Source of the DNA: Ensifer sp. Root278
Lineage (GTDB): Bacteria; Pseudomonadota; Alphaproteobacteria; Rhizobiales; Rhizobiaceae
Direction: 5' to 3'
Assembly (NCBI RefSeq): GCF_001429285.1
Contig: NZ_LMJJ01000041.1
Span: forward strand, 86,940-150,939
Length of the DNA: 64,000 nucleotides
Under the pieces are notes generated by a model. That model was not told the DNA's origin and made no database searches. It was given only the letters and a program-made list of their open reading frames with translations. Made by a program: the position numbers and the translations under genes. This document shows positions 33,505 to 42,125 of the stretch, piece by piece (positions within the stretch are counted from its first letter, which is position 1; every line of letters begins with the position of its first letter).

Positions 33505-34527
33505 GTGGCGCAAAAGGTCAAGCTTTCGACGATTGCGGAAACACTCGGTCTTTCGACGGCAACGGTATCCCTGGCTCTACGCGACAGTCCTTTGGTGGCG
33601 ACCGTCACCCGCGATAAAATCAAGGAGCAGGCCCGCGCGCTCGGCTATATCTACAACCGCCGCGCTGCCAGTCTCAGAACATCCCGCTCCGGCATCATCG
33701 GCGTCGTCGTGCACGACATCATGAACCCGTTCTACGGGGAAATCCTGAAGGCGATCGAAGCGGAGCTCGACCGCGACAAGCAGACCTTCATTCTCTCCAA
33801 CCACTACGATTCGGTCGACAAGCAGCGCGATTTCATCGAGACGCTGCTGCAGCTCGGCGGTGATGGCGTGATCATGTCGCCGGCGATCGGTACGCCGCTG
33901 GAGGACATCCAGCTTGCCGAGGACAACGGCATGCCGGCGATCCTAATCGCCCGTTCGATCGAGGGCGTGGACGTGCCGATCTTCCGCGGCGACGACGCCT
34001 ACGGCATCTCGCTTGCCACCAACCACCTGATCGGCCTTGGCCATCGCTGCATCGCCATGGTCGGCGGCACCGACCAGACGTCGACCGGGCGCGACCGCTA
34101 TCAGGGCTATGTCAACGCGTTGCGCAAGGCCAATATCGAGGTCGATCCGGAGCTGCGCATCCCCGGTCCCCGCACGAAGCAGGGCGGCTTCGAGGCGGCG
34201 GTGCATCTGCTCTCCCTGCCGCAGAAGCCGACGGCAGTCGTCTGCTGGAACGACCTGGTGGCGATCGGCATGATGAACGGCATCGCCCGCGCCGGTCTGG
34301 TGCCCGGCGTCGATATCTCTGTCACCGGCTACGACGACCTCGAAGAGGCGTCGATCGCCACGCCGGCATTGACCACCGTCTGGAATGGCCAGGCCGATGT
34401 CGGCCGCAGTGCTGCCCGCGCGCTCCTCGACAAGCTTTCCGGCAGCCACGAACCCGACGGTATCCATCTGATCAAGCCGGAAATGCGCATCCGCCAATCA
34501 ACGGGCCCGTTGCGCGTCATCGCCTGA
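33505..34527 (+). CDS. LacI family transcriptional regulator
   Basis: A 340-residue repressor. The helix-turn-helix KLSTIAETLGLSTATVSLALRDSPLVATVTRDKIKEQARALGYIYNRRAASLRT (about residues 6-59) carries the LacI hinge. The periplasmic-binding-protein-like sensor follows (SGIIGVVVHDIMNPFYGEI...AVVCWNDLVAIGMM...DISVTGYDD). Start: a GTG at 33505 has AGGGGG 4 bases upstream and gives the normal N-terminus; an ATG at 33409 would add 32 cysteine/arginine-rich residues. It is followed after 26 bases by a 2-hydroxyacid dehydrogenase, so the pair is probably one transcription unit for a sugar-acid pathway. Confidence 0.88.
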   Translation: MAQKVKLSTIAETLGLSTATVSLALRDSPLVATVTRDKIKEQARALGYIYNRRAASLRTSRSGIIGVVVHDIMNPFYGEILKAIEAELDRDKQTFILSNHYDSVDKQRDFIETLLQLGGDGVIMSPAIGTPLEDIQLAEDNGMPAILIARSIEGVDVPIFRGDDAYGISLATNHLIGLGHRCIAMVGGTDQTSTGRDRYQGYVNALRKANIEVDPELRIPGPRTKQGGFEAAVHLLSLPQKPTAVVCWNDLVAIGMMNGIARAGLVPGVDISVTGYDDLEEASIATPALTTVWNGQADVGRSAARALLDKLSGSHEPDGIHLIKPEMRIRQSTGPLRVIA

Positions 34528-34553
34528 GATCTCCCTCCCGACAGGAGCTGCCC

Positions 34554-35522
34554 ATGTCTGTGAACCGCACGCGCGTTCTCGTGCCCGGAAAGATCAATCA
34601 ACGGGTCATCGATCGACTGGTCGGGCAATTCGAAGTCGTCAGGATCGAGAGTGCCGATCCAGCATTGGTGACGCCGGATATGCAGGACGTGAAAGCGGTT
34701 GCAGTAGCCGGCCGGCTGCCCGGTGCCCTGATGGATGTCCTGCCGCAGCTCGAGATCATCGCCAATTTCGGCGTCGGCTATGACGGCGTCGAGGTCGCAC
34801 ATGCCGCCGCCAAGGGCGTTGCCGTCAGCAATACACCGGATGTTCTGACCGAAGAGGTGGCCGACACGGCGGTTGGTCTTCTGCTGAATACACTCCGGCA
34901 ATTGCCTCAGGCAGAACAATGGCTGCGCCAGGGACGCTGGAGCCGCGAGGGCGCGTTTTCTCTGTCGCCGCTGTCCCTGCGCGGCCGAAGCGTCGGTCTT
35001 TACGGCCTCGGTCGCATCGGGCTTTCGATCGCCAGGCGGCTGGAAGCCTTCGGGGTGTCGATCGCCTATCACACGCGCAGCCCGCGCGAGGGCCTGCCCT
35101 ATGCCTACCATCCGACGCTCGTCGGCCTCGCGGCGGCGGTCGATACGCTCATTGTCATCGTGCCCGGCACCGAGGCGACGCGGCATACGGTGAATGCGGA
35201 GGTTCTCGTGGCGCTCGGCGGAAACGGCGTGCTGATCAATGTCGGGCGTGGTTCGACGGTCGATGAGGCGGCGCTGATCGCGGCGCTTCAGAAGGGCGTG
35301 ATCGCCGGCGCCGGGCTCGATGTTTTCGAAAACGAGCCGCAGGTGCCGGACGCGCTGATGGCTTTGCCGAACGTGTCGCTCCTGCCGCATGTGGCCTCGG
35401 CCTCGGTGGTCACACGCAACGCCATGGCCGATCTCGTCGTCGACAATATCGCAGCCTGGTTTGCGACCGGAAGGGCTTTGACGCCGGTGCCGGAAACGCC
35501 GTTCAGCCGACGCGCGATTTGA
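34554..35522 (+). CDS. D-2-hydroxyacid dehydrogenase (glyoxylate/hydroxypyruvate reductase-like)
   Basis: A 322-residue enzyme. It has the substrate-domain N-terminus and the NAD(P)-binding loop GLYGLGRIGLSIARR (about residues 148-162). The catalytic set comprises Arg in INVGRGSTVDEAAL, Glu in GLDVFENEPQ and His in LLPHVASAS. A putative substrate-binding NFGVGYDGVE segment is also present. It reduces 2-oxo acids such as glyoxylate, hydroxypyruvate or 2-ketogluconate with NAD(P)H. A GAGCTG ribosome-binding site precedes the ATG. The LacI-type regulator just upstream probably controls it. Confidence 0.88.
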   Translation: MSVNRTRVLVPGKINQRVIDRLVGQFEVVRIESADPALVTPDMQDVKAVAVAGRLPGALMDVLPQLEIIANFGVGYDGVEVAHAAAKGVAVSNTPDVLTEEVADTAVGLLLNTLRQLPQAEQWLRQGRWSREGAFSLSPLSLRGRSVGLYGLGRIGLSIARRLEAFGVSIAYHTRSPREGLPYAYHPTLVGLAAAVDTLIVIVPGTEATRHTVNAEVLVALGGNGVLINVGRGSTVDEAALIAALQKGVIAGAGLDVFENEPQVPDALMALPNVSLLPHVASASVVTRNAMADLVVDNIAAWFATGRALTPVPETPFSRRAI

Positions 35523-35566
35523 CACCCGGCGTCGTTGCCTCAGGCGGCGATGCGGAAGCCGTGATG

Positions 35567-36325
35567 TCAGGCGGCCAAACGGCCGGCGGCGTAAGTCCGC
35601 ACCGCGTCGCCGAAGGCCCTAAACAGGCTGGCGGAGGGGGTGTCGGTGCGCACCCAGTATTCCGGATGCCATTGTACGCCGACGGCAAAGGCCTTGGCGC
35701 CGATCACCGAAACCGCTTCGATCGTGCCGTCGTCAGCCACCGCTTCGACAGCCAGGCGCGGAGCAGCGGCGCCGATCGCCTGTCGGTGCAACGAGTTGAC
35801 GCGGATGCGGCCGGCGCCAAGCACGGGCGCGAGGCAGCTCCCTTCCTTGACGATGACGTCCTGGCGGATGCCATAGGCAACGTCGAGTTCCTTCACGTCA
35901 GGCTTGCGGTGATCCCAGATCCCCGGCTGATCCTGGATTTCGCTCGCCAGCGTGCCGCCGAGTGCGACGTTCAGTTCCTGGATGCCACGGCAGATGGCAA
36001 ACAACGGCACACCGCGCTCGATCGCGCGCCGGATCAGGGGCAGGCTGGTCGCATCGCGGCCGGGATCGAAAGGTCCGTCACTGTCCTTGGCCTCGCGGCC
36101 ATAGAGCGAGGGATGAACATTGGAGCGGGCGCCGCTTGCAAGCACGCCGTCGACGCGGTCGAGGATTTCGTCAATGTCGTTGCCGGTTTCGAGCGCCGGG
36201 ATGAGGAAGGGCATAACGCCGGCGCCTTCGACGGCGGCGCGCACATATTGATGGGCAACGACATGCCAGACATTGCCGTCGAATTCGCGGAAATCGCAGG
36301 GGATGGCAACGACAGGTTTCGACAT
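35567..36325 (-). CDS. Gamma-glutamyl-gamma-aminobutyrate hydrolase-like class I GATase (PuuD type)
   Basis: A 252-residue peptidase C26 protein. The nucleophile is the cysteine in LFAICRGIQELNVALGG (about residues 110-126) and the catalytic His-Glu pair is in VGVQWHPEY near the C-terminus. PuuD releases GABA from gamma-glutamyl-GABA in putrescine breakdown; several relatives act on other gamma-glutamyl amides. No other puu genes are adjacent. Start 36325 gives a 7-base spacing from GGAG; an overlapping ATG at 36328 is possible. It is convergent with the hydroxyacid dehydrogenase. Confidence 0.85.
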   Translation of the reverse strand: MSKPVVAIPCDFREFDGNVWHVVAHQYVRAAVEGAGVMPFLIPALETGNDIDEILDRVDGVLASGARSNVHPSLYGREAKDSDGPFDPGRDATSLPLIRRAIERGVPLFAICRGIQELNVALGGTLASEIQDQPGIWDHRKPDVKELDVAYGIRQDVIVKEGSCLAPVLGAGRIRVNSLHRQAIGAAAPRLAVEAVADDGTIEAVSVIGAKAFAVGVQWHPEYWVRTDTPSASLFRAFGDAVRTYAAGRLAA

Positions 36326-36754
36326 CATCAGGCTCCGTAATACGCTTAAGAAAAGCCTTGCCTTCAGATGCTGATGAAAGTCAACTGAGAACGTAGTGAG
36401 CGTGATCACCGCGCTGATCCAAGGCGGATCGGTAGCGAACACGAACTAAAAACGGCAGGAAATCGCAGGTAATTCTTTAAGATCGAGTAACCATCGCGCA
36501 CGCAAATTCTGGATCGTCCGCCAGCATAGCTGAATTGTCGAAGTTGCAGTCGGGCCTTTTGTGTCGTGGATACCTATGTTTGGTTGCAGAAACCGAGTAC
36601 TGTTCAGCGCGGTTCGCACTATTGAGTTGAACTCTTGGGTCTTGCCGGCACGGCCCTGTGGTTATTCTGGGATTCGGTACTTTTTTCGGGGCGTTAGACG
36701 AAATCATTCGTTAAGTCATCACCCCTAACAATCCGGTAAACCGGAGCTTGGTTC
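36326..36754. other. 429-base divergent region with a hairpin at the GGDEF/EAL ribosome-binding site
   Basis: It contains promoters for both neighbours and no convincing gene. Just before the GGDEF/EAL start, TCCGGTAAACCGGA (36732-36745) can fold as TCCGG-TAAA-CCGGA. The right arm covers most of the CCGGAG ribosome-binding site, which suggests translational control. A short GC/T segment (TTTTTTCGGGGCG, about 36680) lies further upstream. Nothing else stood out. Confidence 0.5.
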
Positions 36755-39064
36755 ATGATGCGACTTGGACAGAGCGCTCTTCCGACTGACGTGTATCTGT
36801 CATCCGTGAGCTCGCTCTACGAACATCGCAAGACGTTGCTGATCGGCATGTTGTCGCATGTCGTGACGTTTCTGCTCGTCTATCTCAAGACCAGTGATCC
36901 GCTTTATCTCGCCTGCTCCGGCGTGATCTTCGTGCTCTGGGCGCTGCGCAATGTCGATATGGCGCGGTTCGACCGGCAGGATTTCTCCAATGCCGACCGG
37001 GCGATGGTCCGCAAATGGGAGAACCGCTATATCGTCGGCGGTGTCAGCGTCACGCTCACCTGCGGCATCGCTTGCGGTTATGCCATTGCCGTCAGTCAGG
37101 ATTCCTTTTCAGAGCTTGCGACCATATCGGTGACGCTGGCCTCGATGATCTCGCTCGTTGGGCGCAACTACGGCTCGGAGCGGGCCGTGCTTCTCCTGTC
37201 CTCGTCCGCATGCCTGCCGATCGTGATCGGCCTGATGACGCTGCAGGACGTGTTCATGCTGGCGCTTGCCTTCCTCATCCTGCCGTTCATCCTTTCCACC
37301 TGGATGATGGCCAACAATGTGCGCGCCTTTCTCTATGAGAATGTTTTGGCGGCGCGCGAGATCGCGACGATTGCCGGCCAGTTCGACGCGGCGCTCAACA
37401 ATATGACGCATGGCTTGTTCATGCTGGATGGCGACGGCCGCGTGGTGGTGGCCAATGAGCGTGCCAGCGAGTTGCTGGCGCTTGGCGACAGGACCGAACT
37501 CAAGGATTGGCTGCTCGATGACGTGATCCGGCGCGGCGCGCGGCGCATGCGGCTCGATGCCGAAAAGACCAAGGCGATCTCGCGTCAGCTCGATCTTCTG
37601 CTCAAGGGCAAGCGCCCGCAGGTATTGATCCCGGTCAGCGAGGAACTGCACCTCGAGTTTTCCGCCAGCCGCCGCGACAATGGCGATATCGTGCTGATCT
37701 TCGAGGACGTGACGGCACGCGTACAGGCGGACAAGCAGATTCTGCACATGGTGCGCTTCGACAAGCTGACCGAGCTGCCGAGCCGCGACTACTTCGGAGA
37801 GCTGGTTGTGGCCGCCGCAAGCGGCGACGAGAAGGAGGACCGGCTCGTCGGCCTGATGGTCCTCGACGTCACCGAGTTCAAGCATGTCAACGACATGCGC
37901 GGCCACATCGTCGGCGACAAGCTGCTGCAGGCGATCGCCGGCCGGTTGAAGGCGCTCGCCGGTGATGATGCGATCGCGGCGCGGCTGATGGGCGACGAGT
38001 TTGTCGTGTTCTTTCCGAACAGGGCTGACGTGGCCGATCTGGAAGAGCGGATGCGGGGGCTGCACACGGAACTGCGCGGCACCTATGTTGCCAGCGGCTT
38101 CACCTTCAACATGACCATGAGCGCGGGCTTCGTCATCGCGTCGAACGTGGATCTAAAACTCGAAGACCTGCAGATCAAGGCGGATCTCGCGCTTTCGGAA
38201 ACCAAGCTGCGCAACCGCGGCGGCTGCACTGCGTTCGAAGTCGAGATGGACGCCCGCTATGTCGACCGCCAGAAGCTCAAGGCGGATTTGCGCGAGGCGA
38301 TCAATGCGCGCAGCCTGACGCTTTCCTACCAGCCGATGTTCGCGCCGAGCGGCGGCCGGGTCGAATGCTGCGAAGCGCTGGCCCGCTGGACGCATCCGGA
38401 GCGCGGGCCGGTGCCGCCGAACGTGTTCATTCAGCTCGCCGAGGAACTGGGGCTGGTCACGGAGATCACGCGTTTCGTGCTCGACCATGCATGCCGGGAT
38501 TGCATGGACTGGCCGAGCGATGTGTCCGTCTCCGTCAACCTCTCGGTGCTCGATCTACGCAGCAGCGAAATCGTCACGATGGTCACGGATGCGCTTCAGG
38601 CAACCGGCCTCGATGCTTCGCGGCTGCATCTGGAGGTCACCGAAAGCTGCCTGATGGACGAGCCGCTCAAGGTGCAGGCGATCCTGCGCGAGCTGCGGGG
38701 TCTCGGCATCACCATTGCCATCGACGATTTCGGCACCGGATACTCCAGCCTCAGTTATCTCGATGCCCTGCCGGTAGACATCATCAAGATCGATCGGTCC
38801 TTCGTGCGCAACATCCGTGAGGATTCGCGCCGCTTCAAGCTCCTGCGCGGGACGGCAAATCTTGCCCGTGCCCTCGGCCTGCGCATCGTCGTCGAAGGCG
38901 TCGAGACGACGGATCAGTTGCAGCTCATCACCGAGCATAATTGTGCCGATTTGATACAGGGCTTCGTCTTCGCCGCCCCCATGCCAGCTTCTGCTATTGC
39001 AACGCTTTGCAAGAACGGTGTGCCAAAACGAGGCACTAAACCCAGCAGCAAGCGCATCGCCTGA
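36755..39064 (+). CDS. Membrane PAS-GGDEF-EAL protein; degenerate GGDEF, intact EAL
   Basis: A 769-residue c-di-GMP protein. The N-terminus has about five membrane helices (residues about 28-190). A PAS-like part follows (AALNNMTHGLFMLDGDGRVVVANERA), then the GGDEF domain. Its signature is RLMGDEF, MGDEF at 412-416, so the first glycine is Met and cyclase activity is doubtful. The EAL domain is complete: Glu540-Ala-Leu in CEALARW, NLSV, an ES motif, and DDFGTGYSS (Asp657, Asp658). It is probably a phosphodiesterase lowering c-di-GMP, with the GGDEF as a regulatory module. A hairpin occludes the start's ribosome-binding site. Confidence 0.9.
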   Translation: MMRLGQSALPTDVYLSSVSSLYEHRKTLLIGMLSHVVTFLLVYLKTSDPLYLACSGVIFVLWALRNVDMARFDRQDFSNADRAMVRKWENRYIVGGVSVTLTCGIACGYAIAVSQDSFSELATISVTLASMISLVGRNYGSERAVLLLSSSACLPIVIGLMTLQDVFMLALAFLILPFILSTWMMANNVRAFLYENVLAAREIATIAGQFDAALNNMTHGLFMLDGDGRVVVANERASELLALGDRTELKDWLLDDVIRRGARRMRLDAEKTKAISRQLDLLLKGKRPQVLIPVSEELHLEFSASRRDNGDIVLIFEDVTARVQADKQILHMVRFDKLTELPSRDYFGELVVAAASGDEKEDRLVGLMVLDVTEFKHVNDMRGHIVGDKLLQAIAGRLKALAGDDAIAARLMGDEFVVFFPNRADVADLEERMRGLHTELRGTYVASGFTFNMTMSAGFVIASNVDLKLEDLQIKADLALSETKLRNRGGCTAFEVEMDARYVDRQKLKADLREAINARSLTLSYQPMFAPSGGRVECCEALARWTHPERGPVPPNVFIQLAEELGLVTEITRFVLDHACRDCMDWPSDVSVSVNLSVLDLRSSEIVTMVTDALQATGLDASRLHLEVTESCLMDEPLKVQAILRELRGLGITIAIDDFGTGYSSLSYLDALPVDIIKIDRSFVRNIREDSRRFKLLRGTANLARALGLRIVVEGVETTDQLQLITEHNCADLIQGFVFAAPMPASAIATLCKNGVPKRGTKPSSKRIA

Positions 39065-39198
39065 CGCTGCGACCCCAAATTTCGTTCCGTTTTGATGCTG
39101 CGCATTCGGCAGCAAGCCCTTGATTAGTTGGGGTAAATTCATCCAGATTTGGTGCGTTTTGCTCCAAATCAACCGAATTAATTTACGAATTTTTAGGG

Positions 39199-39214
39199 TT
39201 AACAAAAAGTTAAC
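39199..39214 (+). promoter_or_regulatory. CtrA box 1 (TTAA-N7-TTAAC)
   Basis: TTAA-CAAAAAG-TTAAC matches the alphaproteobacterial CtrA consensus TTAA-N7-TTAAC exactly. It lies 80 bases before the FeeM-like start. Its partner is at 39263-39279. Confidence 0.75.
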
Positions 39215-39262
39215 AGTGAACTGTTCCGTTTTGCGGTTGCCGCCCCATTTTCCGTCAATAGG

Positions 39263-39279
39263 TTAACGATTTGTTAACC
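39263..39279 (+). promoter_or_regulatory. CtrA box 2 (TTAA-N7-TTAACC)
   Basis: TTAA-CGATTTG-TTAACC matches the full CtrA consensus including the trailing C. It ends 14 bases before the ATG, so bound CtrA could block translation initiation-proximal transcription or start it upstream. A GANTC methylation site (GATTC) lies at 39304-39308 inside the gene start. Box 1 lies 64 bases upstream. Confidence 0.75.
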
Positions 39280-39293
39280 ATGAGGTCTGGAAT

Positions 39294-40067
39294 ATGGGTG
39301 AGACGATTCACCAGGCGGAGCCTGGGCGTTTTTCTGAAAAGCTGATGCAATTGCTCGATCGTGTCGAATATCGGCGGGTCGAAACCGGCGAGGACATGGA
39401 GGACATCGCGCGGCTGCGTTACAAGTCCTACAAGTCCGTCAATCTGATGGAATTGACGGGCTCCACGCTGATCGACGATCTCGACTTCGACAGCCACGCC
39501 TATGTCTTCGGCATCTATCTCGATGAGAGCCTCGTCAGCACCGTGCGCGTACATCACGTAACGCCGGAGCACCGCGCCAGTACATCGGGCCTGATCTTCG
39601 GCTCCGAGATCGACGCGTTCCTCGATGCCGGCATGGTGCTCGTCGATCCGGGCCGATTGGCCGTCGACCCTGATGTCATCGGTGACGATATGCGGGCGCT
39701 TCCCTACCTCACGCTCCGCCCGGTCGCCATGGCCTGCGAATACTTTTCCGCCGACCGTTGCCTGACGGCCTGCCGGCCGCGCCACACCGCCTTCTACAAG
39801 CGCATTTTCGCCTCCGAGACCGTGGTCGCCAAGCGCGATAACCTGGGGGTCTACAATGCCGATGGCGCCCTGCTCGTGGCGCAGGTGAGGGGGCAGCGGC
39901 CCTCGATCCTCGACCGCTACCCGATTTTCGATTCGGAGCCTTTCGAACGCCGCATGATGTTTGCCGATCGCAGCGAGGTGCCGTTCGCCCCGCTGACGAT
40001 CCTGCCGACCGCGCGCATGGCGCAAACCGGTTATGGACGTTCTTATCGAACCTCCGTCTTCCGCTAG
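39294..40067 (+). CDS. FeeM-like N-acyl amino acid/acyl-homoserine-lactone synthase-fold acyltransferase
   Basis: A 257-residue GNAT-fold protein. Residues about 20-90 show the pattern of FeeM and LuxI-type synthases: DIARLRYKSYKSVN (Arg-rich opening), DDLDFDSHAYVFGIYLDESLVSTVRVHHV (acidic pair, then the Arg-containing strand). A long helical C-terminal half follows. Such enzymes make N-acyl amino acids or acyl-homoserine lactones from acyl-ACP; here the product is unknown. No signal peptide or membrane helix is present. Two perfect CtrA boxes precede the start, so cell-cycle control is likely. The upstream gene is a c-di-GMP phosphodiesterase candidate. Confidence 0.75.
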   Translation: MGETIHQAEPGRFSEKLMQLLDRVEYRRVETGEDMEDIARLRYKSYKSVNLMELTGSTLIDDLDFDSHAYVFGIYLDESLVSTVRVHHVTPEHRASTSGLIFGSEIDAFLDAGMVLVDPGRLAVDPDVIGDDMRALPYLTLRPVAMACEYFSADRCLTACRPRHTAFYKRIFASETVVAKRDNLGVYNADGALLVAQVRGQRPSILDRYPIFDSEPFERRMMFADRSEVPFAPLTILPTARMAQTGYGRSYRTSVFR

Positions 40068-40303
40068 CAGTCTTCGATGTCGACATCAGATGGTGAGGCG
40101 CGCCCGTGCGCGCCACCCTTGCTGCCGGCCGCGACATATCGCCCCATCAGGTACTGCTAAAGGACGGGTTTTCGTTGCACCCGGCCTAAGCATTGTGTAA
40201 GGGCAGCTATAAGGGTTTTCGCGACTTTTCGCGGGAGCCATGCTTCGATTAGGAGCGGCGGCGATCAAGGGTCGCGCCGTGGCATTCAGGGAGAATTTGA
40301 ACG

Positions 40304-40528
40304 ATGGCTGAGCATCATTCTGGACCGGTCGATGTGGGCGCTTCGATGGATTATCCGGAGCACGAGAAGACCTATCTCATGTTCCTGAGCGCATCGAAGT
40401 ACGGCACGCTGTTTTGCGTGGCCCTGTTGATTGCCATGGCTGCCGCATTCTTCACGACGATGGGCTTCTTCTCCTCGCTCGTGCTCTTCATTCTGCTCAA
40501 CGTCGCAGGTTTCTTCTTCCTGCGCTAA
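40304..40528 (+). CDS. aa3-type cytochrome c oxidase subunit IV
   Basis: A 74-residue protein with the family core MDYPEHEKTYLMFLSASKYGTLFCVALLIAMAAAFF, then a second hydrophobic stretch ending LNVAGFFFLR. This matches the short bacterial CoxIV (PF07835) that wraps the aa3 oxidase. No other oxidase genes are near. In Rhizobiales this gene is often found just before pntAA, as here. A hairpin lies further upstream (40092-40117). Confidence 0.85.
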   Translation: MAEHHSGPVDVGASMDYPEHEKTYLMFLSASKYGTLFCVALLIAMAAAFFTTMGFFSSLVLFILLNVAGFFFLR

Positions 40529-40979
40529 TCAGCGTCATCGGACCGATTGCCGAGGGGCTTGACGTTTCCTCGGCAACCGGGCGCGAGCCCGGACGAAGGT
40601 GCATGCCGTCGACTGGAGGCGTCGACGCTGCGCAGCACTTCAAAATGCTACAGCGACCTTTGTGCAGCCAATAGGGTGTGCAGTGCTGTAGAGCCTAGAG
40701 ATCTCCACGCCCGGGCATTCACTGCAATGGGACGTGTTTCCTCACTGCGTGAGGGGGGAGTGGAATGCAGACCCGCGATGCCGAGCACGGTTCGGCGTCG
40801 ATCGGCGCCGGACCGCCTGCGGTTCGAACACCTGAGGTGTCTGTTTCCAGAATATATGTGCCTGGCACCCCAGTGCCTGGCATATGGGGGCGTGCAGGCT
40901 CGATTGGCCGCACGCTTTGCAGTCGGAGAGAATGCCCGCATTCCGGCCTTGGCTCGATTGCGGCCAAGGAGGGGGATTT
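40529..40979 (+). promoter_or_regulatory. 451-base structured leader of pntAA, including a palindromic repeat
   Basis: No supported gene. Short stems are dense: CCTCAC-TGC-GTGAGG (40740-40754), ACACC-TGA-GGTGT (40828-40840) and GGCAC-CCCA-GTGCC (40864-40877). GTGCCTGGCA is directly repeated (40858-40867, 40873-40882). The left part (40632-40691) is a palindromic repeat homologous to one at 45727-45787. The pntAA ribosome-binding site AAGGAGGGGG ends the region. Transcription or translation control is plausible; I do not recognise a named RNA family. Confidence 0.5.
40632..40691. repeat. TACAGCGA palindromic repeat, copy 1
   Basis: GCAGCACTTCAAAATGCTAC, then AGCGACCTTTGTGC, then a closing GCTGTAG arm. 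GCTACAGC (40647-40654) pairs with GCTGTAG (40685-40691). The inverted copy at 45727-45787 matches in about 25 of 34 aligned bases. It is a rhizobial-style intergenic palindrome. Confidence 0.6.
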
Positions 40980-42125
40980 GTGAGCGAGATTGTCTTTGTC
41001 GCCAAGGAAACGGACCCGAACGAGGGTCGCGTTGCCGCATCACCGGACACCGTGAAGAAACTGAAAAGCCTCGGCTTCGACGTCGTCATCGAGGCGGGCG
41101 CCGGGTTTTTGTCGCGCATTCCGGACGCTGAGTTCGAAAAGGTCGGGGCCCGGATCGGGACGATCGCCGACGCCAAGACGGCCGATGTCGTGTTGAAAGT
41201 GCGCCGGCCGACGACCGCCGAAATTGGCGGCTACAAGTCGGGCGCTATCGTGCTCGCCATCATGGATCCCTATGGCAACGAGGCGGCGATCGCCGAGATG
41301 GCCAAGGCCGGGCTTACTGCCTTTGCGATGGAACTGATGCCGCGCATCACCCGTGCGCAGTCGATGGACGTGCTGTCGAGCCAGGCGAACCTCGCCGGTT
41401 ATCAGGCCGTGATCGACGCCGCCTGCGAATATGATCGGGCGTTGCCGATGATGATGACGGCGGCCGGGACGGTTCCTGCCGCCAAGGTCTTCGTCATGGG
41501 CGCGGGCGTTGCCGGCCTGCAGGCAATCGCGACGGCCCGCCGTCTCGGTGCCGTGGTCTCGGCGACGGACGTGCGTCCGGCAGCCAAGGAGCAGGTCGCC
41601 TCGCTCGGCGCCAAGTTCATCGCCGTCGAGGACGAGGAATTCAAGGCGGCCGAAACGGCCGGCGGCTACGCCAAGGAGATGTCCAAGGAGTATCAGGCCA
41701 AGCAGGCCGCACTCGTTGCCGAGCATATCGCCAAGCAGGACATCGTCATCACCACTGCACTCATCCCCGGCCGTCCGGCGCCGCGGCTCGTCACCCGTGA
41801 CATGCTGAAAAGCATGAAACCCGGCTCGATCGCGGTCGATCTTGCGGTCGAACGCGGCGGCAACGTCGAGGGTGCTGAGCCCGGCAAGGTCGCCGAGGTC
41901 GAAGGCGTCAAGGTCATCGGCCATCTCAACGTGCCGGGCCGCATCGCGGCCTCCGCGTCCGGTCTCTACGCCAAGAACCTCGTCACCTTCCTGGAAACGA
42001 TGGTGTCCAAGGAAACCAAGGCGCTCGCGCTCAACATGGAGGACGAGCTCGTCAAGGCGACGGCGCTCACCCATGGCGGTGAGGTCGTGCATCCGAACTT
42101 CGGCGCCAGCAAGGGGGACAAGTGA
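40980..42125 (+). CDS. pntAA: NAD(P)+ transhydrogenase subunit alpha part 1
   Basis: A 381-residue dI (NAD(H)-binding) subunit of the proton-translocating transhydrogenase, a soluble component bound to the membrane parts. It starts VSEIVFVAKETDPNEGRVAASPDTVKKL, has the RAQSMDVLSSQANLAGYQAV loop and the GAGVAGLQAIATARRLGAVVSATDVRP dinucleotide fold (about residues 174-200). The start is a GTG at 40980 with AAGGAGGGGG upstream; an ATG at 40884 would add 32 residues from the leader. It transfers hydride from NADH to NADP+ using the proton gradient, supplying NADPH. It overlaps pntAB by one base. Confidence 0.93.
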   Translation: MSEIVFVAKETDPNEGRVAASPDTVKKLKSLGFDVVIEAGAGFLSRIPDAEFEKVGARIGTIADAKTADVVLKVRRPTTAEIGGYKSGAIVLAIMDPYGNEAAIAEMAKAGLTAFAMELMPRITRAQSMDVLSSQANLAGYQAVIDAACEYDRALPMMMTAAGTVPAAKVFVMGAGVAGLQAIATARRLGAVVSATDVRPAAKEQVASLGAKFIAVEDEEFKAAETAGGYAKEMSKEYQAKQAALVAEHIAKQDIVITTALIPGRPAPRLVTRDMLKSMKPGSIAVDLAVERGGNVEGAEPGKVAEVEGVKVIGHLNVPGRIAASASGLYAKNLVTFLETMVSKETKALALNMEDELVKATALTHGGEVVHPNFGASKGDK

